From: Anaerolineae bacterium
GTDB taxonomy: Bacteria > Chloroflexota > Anaerolineae > B4-G1 > SLSP01
Assembly (NCBI GenBank): GCA_018055515.1
Contig: JAGPHL010000003.1
Coordinates: 3,489 to 34,532 of the forward strand
Reading direction: 5' to 3'
DNA length: 31,044 nt
Shown here one piece after another: positions 13,206-20,475 of this stretch. Below the pieces are notes generated by a model, which saw nothing but the letters and a program-made list of their open reading frames with translations, made no database searches and had not been told where the DNA came from. The position numbers and the translations under genes were made by a program. The stretch's first letter is position 1. Each line of letters begins with the position of its first letter.

Positions 13206-15251
13206 ATGACTGAAACAGCTTGGTTAATCGTTGGCATTGTGTGTGGATTAGTGTCCATTGGAATGGCGGTGTGGCTGTATCTCTGGGTGCATCGGCAGGA
13301 TCCCGGCACACCCCAGGCGCGTAAGGTGGCTCATTGGATTCGGGAAGGGGCGATTTCGTACCTCAAGAAGTTGTATCGCGCCCTGTTGATGTTAGCGGCG
13401 ATCATCGCGCTGCTCCTCTTCATCGTCTTTGGCCTGGGAAATCAGGACCCCGGCTACGGCCTGAAGATGTCGCTGGCATTCCTGATGGGCGCGCTGCTTT
13501 CTTCTGTGGCGGGCTACATGGGGATGACGGTCGCCGTCGAGGCCAACGTGCGCAGCGCGACGGCGGCGGAGAAGGGGCTATCCCCGGCGTTCAACGTGGC
13601 CTTCAAGGCCGGCGCGGTTCTGGGCCTGGCGATGATCGGCATTGGTGTGGTGGGGATGTGCACCATCTACCTGCTCACGGGGAAGGCGCAGATTGTGTTG
13701 GGCTTCAGTTTCGGGGCCTCGACGCTGGCGTTGCTGGCGAAAGCCGGCGGTGGCATCTACACCAAAACGGCGGACATCGCCGCGGACCTGGTGGGCAAGG
13801 TGGAAGTGGGAATCCCGGAGGACGATCCTCGTAACCCCGCCGTAATCGCCGATAACGTCGGCGATAACGTGGGCGATGTCGCCGGCATGGGCGCCGACAT
13901 TTTCGACAGCTACGTGGCCTCGGCGGTGGCGGTGATGTTGCTGGGCACGGCGATGAGCTCCGAGATGGGCGCGCAATACATCATCTTCCCGCTGATCCTG
14001 TGCACCCTGGGGATCATTTCCTCGCTCCTGGGGATTCAGCTCGTCCGGGTCAAGCCCGATGGGAAGCCCGGCGTGGCGCTCAACAGCGGCACCATCTTCA
14101 CGTGTGGAATCTTTGCAGTCCTCGTGACGGTGTTTGTGCTGGTCTTCAAGTACAACCTTGGCGTCCTGTGGGCGACGCTGGCGGGATTGATCACCGGCGT
14201 GATCATCGGCTTCACCTCCGATTTCTTCACCGGGGACGGTCGTCCGCCGGTGGTGGAGACTGCGAAGGTCTCCGGTTCGGGCGCGGCGATCACCATCATC
14301 ACCGGCTACAGCTACGGCCTGATCAGCATCGTGCCTTCCATCATCGGGATCGTGATCGCGACGCTGGCCTCCTATTTCCTCGCCCAGAACGCGGGGTTGA
14401 GCGGCGTTTACGGCGTCGGCATCAGCGCCGTCGGGATGCTGGCGGTGACGGGGATGATCGTCTCGGCGGATGCCTACGGCCCCATTGTGGACAATGCGCG
14501 CGGTATCGCTGAGATGGCGGGCATGTCCGAGAAGGTGGTTGAGACGGCGGACATTCTCGATGCGGCCGGCAACACCGCCAAGGCCATCACCAAGGGCTTT
14601 GCCATCGGCGCCGCGGCGCTGACGGTGCTGGCTCTCTTCGCCGCTTTCGCCTCGGAAATGGCAGCAGAAGGCGTCGAAATTCAGCTGAGCCTGCTCAACC
14701 CCATGGTGATTGCGGGCGTCTTTTTGGGCGCGATGACGCCCCCGTTGTTCAGTGCGTTGACGATGCTCTCGGTGACGCACAACGCCTTCGACATGATCGA
14801 GGAGATCCGCGATCAATTCCACAAGAATCCGGGGATTCTGGCCGGCACGGCGGAGCCGGATTACAATCGTTGTGTCTCGCTGGCGGCGGAGGGCGCCCTC
14901 ACCTCGCTGATTTTGCCGGCCTTCCTGGCGATCCTCCTGCCCCTCATCGTCGGTTTCGTGATGGGGCCTGAGGCGCTGGGGGCCTTCCTCGGCGGCTCGA
15001 TCTTCACGGGCATCATCTTCGCCCTGCTCATGGCGAACGCGGGCGGCCTGTGGGACAACGCCAAGAAGTACATCGAGTCGGGTTTCTTCGGCGGCAAGGG
15101 CTCCGAGGCACACAAGGCCGGCGTCGTCGGTGACACGGTTGGCGATCCCTTCAAGGACACGGCCGGCCCCTCGCTGAACACCCTCATCACGGTGATGTCG
15201 CTGGTCTCTTCGTTGTTTGCTCCCATCATCGCGGCATTCCATCTGTTTTAG
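13206..15251 (+). CDS. hppA: Membrane-bound proton-translocating pyrophosphatase
   Basis: This integral membrane enzyme couples hydrolysis of pyrophosphate to ion export, recovering energy from biosynthesis. The 681-residue length and the many hydrophobic helices fit the family. The pyrophosphate-binding signature is seen in GGIYTKTADIAADLVGKVE followed by DDPRNPAVIADNVGDNVGDV, and a second acidic site lies near the end (GDTVGDPFKDTAGPSLN). The diagnostic stretch GNTAKAITKG carries Lys459 and Thr462 where K+-dependent enzymes have Ala, so this is predicted to be the K+-independent, proton-pumping type. The start at 13206 gives the normal N-terminal helix; an open frame extends back to 13116 but lacks family similarity. 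CAGGAG lies upstream. A strong hairpin terminator follows. Confidence 0.97.
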   Translation: MTETAWLIVGIVCGLVSIGMAVWLYLWVHRQDPGTPQARKVAHWIREGAISYLKKLYRALLMLAAIIALLLFIVFGLGNQDPGYGLKMSLAFLMGALLSSVAGYMGMTVAVEANVRSATAAEKGLSPAFNVAFKAGAVLGLAMIGIGVVGMCTIYLLTGKAQIVLGFSFGASTLALLAKAGGGIYTKTADIAADLVGKVEVGIPEDDPRNPAVIADNVGDNVGDVAGMGADIFDSYVASAVAVMLLGTAMSSEMGAQYIIFPLILCTLGIISSLLGIQLVRVKPDGKPGVALNSGTIFTCGIFAVLVTVFVLVFKYNLGVLWATLAGLITGVIIGFTSDFFTGDGRPPVVETAKVSGSGAAITIITGYSYGLISIVPSIIGIVIATLASYFLAQNAGLSGVYGVGISAVGMLAVTGMIVSADAYGPIVDNARGIAEMAGMSEKVVETADILDAAGNTAKAITKGFAIGAAALTVLALFAAFASEMAAEGVEIQLSLLNPMVIAGVFLGAMTPPLFSALTMLSVTHNAFDMIEEIRDQFHKNPGILAGTAEPDYNRCVSLAAEGALTSLILPAFLAILLPLIVGFVMGPEALGAFLGGSIFTGIIFALLMANAGGLWDNAKKYIESGFFGGKGSEAHKAGVVGDTVGDPFKDTAGPSLNTLITVMSLVSSLFAPIIAAFHLF

Positions 15252-15267
15252 GCTTCCGGTTGATGCG

Positions 15268-15302
15268 ACGCCGCCCGCAATCCTTTGAATTGCGGGCGGC
15301 GT
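15268..15302 (+). terminator. Terminator hairpin after hppA
   Basis: ACGCCGCCCGCAAT (15268-15281) and its exact complement at 15289-15302 form a 14-base-pair stem with a seven-base loop. The following T-run is short and interrupted (TGTTTGG). It begins 16 bases after the hppA stop. Confidence 0.8.
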
Positions 15303-15400
15303 TGTTTGGGGCGCAGCGGGCCTGATCTCCCGACCGCGCAGCCCTGCTTGCTGGAGCTATGAAATCTCACGTCCGTCCTGAAATGTCCCCGCCGTCGCAC

Positions 15401-15429
15401 TTGCCCTTCTGCGAAAATGCGTGTATCCT
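15401..15429 (+). promoter_or_regulatory. Predicted promoter for the CQLG-repeat/fhs operon
   Basis: TTGCCC at 15401-15406 and TATCCT at 15424-15429 are separated by exactly 17 bases. The position, 60 bases before the first gene and after the hppA terminator, fits an operon promoter. The remaining intergenic sequence (15303-15400) shows nothing notable. Confidence 0.5.
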
Positions 15430-15488
15430 TAGGCCAGGGAACGTCGCCCGACGCATCCCGTGTAGTTTCTGCTTATCGGGGAGGATCT

Positions 15489-15917
15489 ATGGCTTTGCAC
15501 GACAAGGTTTTACCCGAAGATAGAGGTGTCGCTTCCGAGCTGGCGGAAGCGTTGCGAGGCGCGCTCGTGCAAGACACTCTGCCCTGCGCGGCGGCGTTTC
15601 GCCTCGCCGAAGAAAGGAATCTCCCGCCGCTCGCCGTTGGGCAGGCCGCCGACGCTCTGGGAATCCGCCTGAGCGCTTGCCAGCTGGGGCTGTTCGGCTA
15701 TCCGGGGCACGCCAAAGGGTGGGCGGCTGTCGCGGAGCGCCCGGTTTCCCCGGCGTTGAAGGCGGCATTGCTGGCCGCGGCGGGCGAGAACCGCCGGCTG
15801 ACGTGCTTCCAGCTGTGGGAGTTCGCGGCGCAATGGGAGCTCCCGCGCCTGCAGCTGGGCCATGTCGCCGATCAGCTGGGCATCAAAATTGAGGGGTGCC
15901 AGCTGGGAGCGTTTTGA
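15489..15917 (+). CDS. Small protein of two CQLG repeats
   Basis: This is a 142-residue soluble protein built from two copies of one unit. Residues 31-69 and 104-142 align without gaps with 17 of 39 identical positions. Each copy has an L-x-C start, a Leu-Pro turn, a helix ending in AD-x-LGI, and a final CQLG-x-F. The two invariant Cys per unit could bind metal, but this is inference. I cannot name the family; the unit has the size of a small winged-helix or helical domain. The ATG at 15489 has GGGGAGG upstream. It is 62 bases before fhs in the same direction, so a link to one-carbon metabolism is suggested only by position. Confidence 0.8.
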   Translation: MALHDKVLPEDRGVASELAEALRGALVQDTLPCAAAFRLAEERNLPPLAVGQAADALGIRLSACQLGLFGYPGHAKGWAAVAERPVSPALKAALLAAAGENRRLTCFQLWEFAAQWELPRLQLGHVADQLGIKIEGCQLGAF

Positions 15918-15979
15918 ACGGCGCTTGTGAAGTGCTGTGACGTCGGACTTCTTAAAATCAACACCAGGAGGTTAGTTCT

Positions 15980-17734
15980 ATGTCCGTTGTCAAAGTCAAA
16001 CCTGTTCCTTCGGATTTGGAAATTGCGCAGGCCGCGGTGCTGCGCCCTATCGTGGAGATCGCGCGCTCTGCGGGCCTCGAAGAGGACGACCTGGAGGTCT
16101 ATGGCAAGCTCAAGGCGAAAGTGCATCTGGACGTGCGGGAGCGTCTGGCGGCGCGGCCCAACGCCAAATACGTTGACGTGACCGCCATCACCCCCACACC
16201 GCTCGGCGAGGGGAAGACGACGACCACCATCGGCCTGACGCAGGCGCTCGGAGCGCTGGGTTACAGGGCCACAGCGGCCATCCGGCAGCCCTCGATGGGG
16301 CCGACTTTCGGCATCAAGGGCGGCGCCGCTGGCGGCGGGTACAGTCAGATCGTGCCGATGGAGGACTTCAACCTGCATCTGACCGGCGACATCCATGCAG
16401 TGAGCGCCGCCCACAACCTCTGCGCGGCGGCGATTGACGCGCGCCTCTATCACGAGAGCCGCTGGAGCGAGACGTATTTCGAGAAGATCGGCCTGCGGAA
16501 GCTCAACATTGATCCCTACAGCATCACCTGGAACCGCGTCGTGGACATGAACGACCGCGCGCTCCGCCACATCATCAGCGGTTTGGGTGACCTGGATGAC
16601 GGCCCCATTCGGCAGGCCGGCTTCGACATTGCCGTTGCCAGCGAGCTGATGGCGATTCTGGCGCTTTCCACGAGCCTTGCCGACATGCGCGCGCGCATCG
16701 GGCGGATCGTCATCGGCACCGACACGAAGAAGAATCCCATCACCACCGAGGATTTGGGCGTCGCCGGCGCGATGACGGTGTTGATGAAGGATGCGCTCAT
16801 GCCCAACCTGCTCCAAACGCTGGAAGAACAGCCCGCCTTCGTCCATGCCGGGCCCTTCGCCAACATCGCGCATGGCAATTCCTCGGTCGTCGCCGACCAG
16901 ATTGGCATCAAGCTGGGCGATTTCCTCCTCACGGAATCGGGGTTCGGCTCGGACATGGGGATGGAGAAGTTCTTCGACATCAAGTGCCGCGCTTCCGGGC
17001 TGATTCCCAACGTCGTTGTCATTGTGGCGACCGTGCGCGCGCTCAAGATGCATGGCGGCGGGCCGAAGGTAGTCGCCGGTCGGGCGCTGGACAAGGCCTA
17101 TACTGAGGAAAACCTGCCGTTGGTGGAGCGGGGAGCTGCCAACCTCGAGACGCACGTGCGTATCGCGCGCAAGTTCGGCATTCCCGTCGTCGTGGCGATC
17201 AACTCCTTCCCCACCGACACCCCCGCCGAATGGACGGCGGTGCGTGAGGCGGCATTGCGCGCTGGCGCTTTCGACGCCGTCGTCGCCCATCACTGGGCGG
17301 AGGGCGGCGCGGGCGCGCAGGCGTTGGCGGAAGCGGTGGTCAGGGCCGCTGAGGAGCCTGCCGACTTCCATTTCCTTTATGATGTGGAGCAGCCCATCAA
17401 GGAGAAGATCGAGATCCTGGCCCGCGAGGTTTATGGAGCCGAGGGTGTGGATTACAGCGCCGAGGCGGAAGAGAAGATCAAGCTCTACACTGATTTGGGC
17501 TATGACAGGACGCCCATCTGCATGGCGAAGACGCATCTCTCGTTGAGCCATGAGCCCTCGTGGAAGGGGGTCCCGCACGGTTATCGCTTCCCCATCCGCG
17601 ACATTCGCGCGAGCATGGGAGCGGGATTCCTCTATCCGCTGGCGGGCGAGATGAGCACCATGCCGGGCCTTTCCAGCAAGCCTTCGTTCATGAACATTGA
17701 CATTGTGGACGGCAAGGTGGTGGGCCTGTCGTAG
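15980..17734 (+). CDS. fhs: Formate-tetrahydrofolate ligase
   Basis: The enzyme joins formate to tetrahydrofolate using ATP, giving 10-formyl-tetrahydrofolate. It works in the methyl branch of the Wood-Ljungdahl pathway or in serine/purine C1 supply. Visible signatures are TPLGEGKTTTTIGL (phosphate-binding loop), RQPSMGPTFGIKGGAAGGGY, FNLHLTGDIHA, NIDPYSITW, GPFANIAHGNSS and KMHGGGPKV. At 584 residues it is slightly longer than the usual 555-560. The ATG at 15980 has CAGGAGGT seven bases upstream. folD follows after 87 bases, giving the next two steps of the pathway. No CO dehydrogenase or methylene reductase gene is in the window, so the direction of flux is unknown. Confidence 0.97.
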   Translation: MSVVKVKPVPSDLEIAQAAVLRPIVEIARSAGLEEDDLEVYGKLKAKVHLDVRERLAARPNAKYVDVTAITPTPLGEGKTTTTIGLTQALGALGYRATAAIRQPSMGPTFGIKGGAAGGGYSQIVPMEDFNLHLTGDIHAVSAAHNLCAAAIDARLYHESRWSETYFEKIGLRKLNIDPYSITWNRVVDMNDRALRHIISGLGDLDDGPIRQAGFDIAVASELMAILALSTSLADMRARIGRIVIGTDTKKNPITTEDLGVAGAMTVLMKDALMPNLLQTLEEQPAFVHAGPFANIAHGNSSVVADQIGIKLGDFLLTESGFGSDMGMEKFFDIKCRASGLIPNVVVIVATVRALKMHGGGPKVVAGRALDKAYTEENLPLVERGAANLETHVRIARKFGIPVVVAINSFPTDTPAEWTAVREAALRAGAFDAVVAHHWAEGGAGAQALAEAVVRAAEEPADFHFLYDVEQPIKEKIEILAREVYGAEGVDYSAEAEEKIKLYTDLGYDRTPICMAKTHLSLSHEPSWKGVPHGYRFPIRDIRASMGAGFLYPLAGEMSTMPGLSSKPSFMNIDIVDGKVVGLS

Positions 17735-17748
17735 GCTGGATACTGGCT

Positions 17749-17797
17749 CCATCATCCATTACCCCTCCCCCATTACCCATTACCCATCACCCATTAC
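17749..17797 (+). repeat. Tandem heptamer array, CCATTAC type, x 7
   Basis: Seven seven-base units: four exact CCATTAC, one CCATCAC, and two degenerate (CCATCAT and CCCTCCC). It ends 24 bases before the folD start codon and lies just upstream of its ribosome-binding site. It differs from the GCATTAC unit of the arrays at 3904 and 29866 only in the first base, and shows the same T-to-C variant. Confidence 0.92.
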
Positions 17798-17821
17798 CTT
17801 TTATTGAGCAAAGGAGTGACT

Positions 17822-18706
17822 ATGACGGCAAACATGATTGATGGCACTGCCATCGCGGCTTCGATTCAGGCGGAGCTCACCGCCGAGGTGGCGGAGCTCA
17901 AGGAAAAACACGGCATCGTCCCTGGATTGGCGACCGTGCTGGTGGGCGACAACCCCGCTTCGCAGACTTACGTCAAGATGAAGCGCAAGCGCTGCGCCGA
18001 GGTTGGCATTTATTCGGTGGGACGTGAATTGCCCGCCGACGCGCCGCAGGAACAGGTGGAAGCGCTGGTGCGGGAGCTCAACGCCGATCCTGCCATCCAT
18101 GGGATTCTGGTGCAGCTGCCGCTGCCGGGACACCTCGATGAGGAAGCGGTGCTCAACACCATCAGCCTGCACAAGGACGTAGACGGCTTCCATCCGGTCA
18201 ACATCGGGCGGCTGGCGATGAAGGGGCGCGAGGCGCTGTTTGCGCCCTGCACGCCCGCCGGCTGCATCGAGCTGCTCGACCGCATCGGCGTCGAGATTCG
18301 CGGTAAGGAGGCGGTGGTGCTGGGGCGCAGCAACATCGTGGGCCTGCCCGTCTCCATGCTGCTGCTCAAGCGTGACGCGACGGTCACCATCTGCCATTCG
18401 CGCAGCCAGGACTTGCCGGCCATCTGCCGCCGCGCTGACATTCTCGTGGCGGCGGTCGGACGCGCGGAGATGGTCAGAGCGGAGTGGGTCAAGCCGGGCG
18501 CGGTCGTGATTGATGTGGGCATCAACCGCGTGGAGGATCCAACCGCGAAGCGCGGCTATCGGCTGGTGGGCGATGTGGCTTTCGAGGAGGTCCAAGAGGT
18601 CGCCGGGTGGATCACGCCGGTGCCGGGCGGCGTCGGCCCGATGACGATTGCGATGCTGCTGCAAAACACCGTCAAGGGCGCCAAACGTGCGGCGGGATTG
18701 CTTTAG
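17822..18706 (+). CDS. folD: Bifunctional methylene-THF dehydrogenase / methenyl-THF cyclohydrolase
   Basis: FolD interconverts 10-formyl-, methenyl- and methylene-tetrahydrofolate with NADP(H) in the cytoplasm. At 294 residues it is a normal length. Signatures are VGDNPASQTYVKMKRKRC with the catalytic Tyr and Lys, HGILVQLPLP, KDVDGFHPVNIG, CTPAGCIELL, VVLGRSNIVGLPVS for the dinucleotide fold, and ITPVPGGVGPMTIAMLL. The ATG at 17822 has AAAGGAG just upstream; a TTG at 17804 is in frame but lies before that site. It directly follows fhs, so the two probably form one operon, separated by the heptamer array. Confidence 0.97.
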   Translation: MTANMIDGTAIAASIQAELTAEVAELKEKHGIVPGLATVLVGDNPASQTYVKMKRKRCAEVGIYSVGRELPADAPQEQVEALVRELNADPAIHGILVQLPLPGHLDEEAVLNTISLHKDVDGFHPVNIGRLAMKGREALFAPCTPAGCIELLDRIGVEIRGKEAVVLGRSNIVGLPVSMLLLKRDATVTICHSRSQDLPAICRRADILVAAVGRAEMVRAEWVKPGAVVIDVGINRVEDPTAKRGYRLVGDVAFEEVQEVAGWITPVPGGVGPMTIAMLLQNTVKGAKRAAGLL

Positions 18707-18712
18707 GTGCCG

Positions 18713-18748
18713 GGCGCAGTTGCCAAAATGGTCAACCTGCGCCATAAT
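18713..18748 (+). promoter_or_regulatory. Promoter overlapped by an inverted repeat, upstream of the CBS-ACT gene
   Basis: TTGCCA (18720-18725) and CATAAT (18743-18748) are separated by 17 bases. The same DNA holds an inverted repeat: GGCGCAGTTG (18713-18722) pairs with CAACCTGCGCC (18733-18743) with one bulged base. The repeat covers the -35 element and spacer, so it could be a regulator-binding site or an RNA hairpin ending the folD transcript. There is no T-run. Confidence 0.5.
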
Positions 18749-18797
18749 GTGGCTGTGAGTGACAAATCAGAAATCCCCTGAGTGAGGAGGGAGACCT

Positions 18798-19466
18798 ATG
18801 TTAGTGAAAGACCGCATGACCTCTAAGCCCTTCATTATTGCTCCGGACACCTCGGTGTCCGAGGCGCTGGGGCTGATGCGCCAGAACAGTGTGCGCCGTT
18901 TGCCGGTGGTGGATAAAAAGGGCAACCTGGTGGGTATCGTCTCGGAGAAAGACCTGCTGTATGCGTCGCCTTCTCCAGCCACAAGCCTCAGCGTGTACGA
19001 AATCGGCTATCTGCTTTCCAAGCTCAAGGTGGAAGAGGTCATGACCCGCAACGTGATCACGGTGGCACCTTCAGCGCCCATCGAAGAAGCCGCGCGCATC
19101 ATGGTGGATAACAAAATCGGCGGCCTGCCGGTGGTCGAAAACGACCGGTTGGTGGGCATCATCACGGAGACGGACATCTTCAAGACCACGTTGGAGATGC
19201 TCGGCGCGCGGGAACCCGGCGTGCGGTTGACGATCAGCGTGCGGGATAAGCCGGGGACGCTGAGCAGCATCACCGGCGCGATCGCCTCCAATGGCGGCGA
19301 CATCATCGCCTTGGGCACGTTCTACGGCGAAAATCGCGGCGATGGGATCCTGATGCTCCGGGTGTGCGGCATCGAGGAGGCGCGCCTGTTGGCGATGATG
19401 CAGGAGCTCGGGGTGGTCGTGCGCGACATTCGCACCATCGGCAATTCGGCTGCCTGCGCTTGCTAG
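18798..19466 (+). CDS. CBS-CBS-ACT domain protein (AcuB-like)
   Basis: This is a 222-residue cytoplasmic sensor protein. A first CBS domain covers residues 1-60 (VKDRMTSKPFIIAPDTSV and LPVVDKKGNLVGIVSEKDL). A second covers about 77-132 (VEEVMTRNVITVAPSAPIEEAA and GGLPVVENDRLVGIITETDIF). An ACT domain follows at 142-210 (LTISVRDKPGTLSSITGAIA). CBS pairs bind adenine nucleotides and ACT domains bind amino acids, so this is a likely metabolite sensor. The layout matches AcuB-type proteins, but no acetoin genes are present. The end (SAACAC) has two Cys close together. The start has GGAGGGAG upstream. The next gene begins four bases after the stop. Confidence 0.9.
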   Translation: MLVKDRMTSKPFIIAPDTSVSEALGLMRQNSVRRLPVVDKKGNLVGIVSEKDLLYASPSPATSLSVYEIGYLLSKLKVEEVMTRNVITVAPSAPIEEAARIMVDNKIGGLPVVENDRLVGIITETDIFKTTLEMLGAREPGVRLTISVRDKPGTLSSITGAIASNGGDIIALGTFYGENRGDGILMLRVCGIEEARLLAMMQELGVVVRDIRTIGNSAACAC

Positions 19467-19470
19467 CGAG

Positions 19471-19968
19471 ATGCTGCGGCTGGGCCTGATTGCGGATACC
19501 CACAATCATCAACAGCACGTGCTGCGCGCCGTGGAGCATTTTCGGGCGGAGGGAATCAGCACCGTCCTGCACGCCGGGGACGTGACCGGCCTGGAGGTGT
19601 TGGAGCTGCTGACGCCCTTTGAGCTGTGGGTGGCGTGGGGCAATGTGGACCGTGATGAGCGCTTGCCGGGCCGCGTCGCTCTGGTGGGGACGCCGGGGAC
19701 GGCGCACGGCGCGTATGTGCACTCGTTGACGTTCGACGGACGGAAGCTGGCGTTGGTGCACGGGGATAATGTCCCGCAGCTGACGTATCTCATCGAGTCC
19801 GGGGAGTATGATTACGTGATTCACGGACATACCCATCGGTTGCGCGACGAGTGCAGCGGTCGCACGCGCGTTATCAACCCCGGCGCGTTGGGGGGCAGCG
19901 GCCTGCCTCCGAAGACTTTTGCCATTCTGGAGCCGGCAACGGGTCAATTGCAAATTCTGGAAGTGTGA
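19471..19968 (+). CDS. YfcE/MJ0936-type metallophosphoesterase
   Basis: This is a 165-residue cytoplasmic phosphodiesterase with a two-metal site. All five family motifs are present in order: IADTHNH, HAGDVTG, GNVDRDE, VHGDN and IHGHTHR. Family members hydrolyse bis-p-nitrophenyl phosphate and some cyclic nucleotides in vitro; the real substrate is unknown. It begins four bases after the CBS-ACT gene and ends 18 bases before a cyclic-nucleotide-binding-domain gene. A link between phosphodiesterase and nucleotide-binding neighbour is tempting but is only inference. Confidence 0.92.
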   Translation: MLRLGLIADTHNHQQHVLRAVEHFRAEGISTVLHAGDVTGLEVLELLTPFELWVAWGNVDRDERLPGRVALVGTPGTAHGAYVHSLTFDGRKLALVHGDNVPQLTYLIESGEYDYVIHGHTHRLRDECSGRTRVINPGALGGSGLPPKTFAILEPATGQLQILEV

Positions 19969-19986
19969 TGGAATGGAGGGGGCCCT

Positions 19987-20475
19987 ATGCATCTGGAGAA
20001 GTGCAAGGACGTATTACGCAGCAGCACGCTGTTCAGGGATCTCAACGAGATTTATTTGGACCTGGTGCTGATGGTCTGCGAGGAAGTGACATATCCTGCC
20101 GGCGAGATCATTTTCCGGCAGGGAGATCCCGGCGATGCGCTCTATATCATCGCCAGCGGCGCGGTGGACATCTTGCTTGAGCCCGATCAGGCGGCAGACC
20201 CGCCGCTGGTGATTGCCTCGCTGGAGCAATATGCCACCTTCGGCGAGACGATTTTGATAGAAGAAGGGCATCGCACGGCGACGGCGCGTTGCCGCGTGCC
20301 CACGACGTTGCTTCGGGTGCCAGGGGAGCGGATGGTGCAGCTGACCAACGACTATCCGGAGATCGGTTTTCGTATCATGCGGAGCATGGCGGCGGAGCTT
20401 ACCCAGAAACTCAACCTCGCCAATATGAATCTGCGCGCGCGCATGTCTGCGGCGGCCTCTCCTGCCGCTGAGTGA
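19987..20475 (+). CDS. Cyclic nucleotide-binding-domain protein without DNA-binding domain
   Basis: This is a 162-residue protein with one cNMP-binding beta barrel. Visible parts are YPAGEIIFRQGDPGDALYIIASGAVDI and FGETILIEEGHRTATARC, the second being the phosphate-binding cassette with FGE and an Arg-Thr-Ala-Thr turn. The fold ends in a helix (TNDYPEIGFRIMRSMAAELTQKLNLAN). There is no helix-turn-helix, so it is not a Crp/Fnr regulator. It could be a stand-alone sensor. Its last 65 bases overlap the end of the convergent membrane glycosyltransferase gene. The start has GGAGGGGG upstream. Confidence 0.88.
   Translation: MHLEKCKDVLRSSTLFRDLNEIYLDLVLMVCEEVTYPAGEIIFRQGDPGDALYIIASGAVDILLEPDQAADPPLVIASLEQYATFGETILIEEGHRTATARCRVPTTLLRVPGERMVQLTNDYPEIGFRIMRSMAAELTQKLNLANMNLRARMSAAASPAAE

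Noticed and set aside
13578..15242. 554-codon minus-strand open frame
   Set aside because: Antisense of hppA; His/Arg/Asp-rich composition with no domain.
15872..17755. 627-codon minus-strand open frame
   Set aside because: Antisense of fhs, which carries all family signatures.
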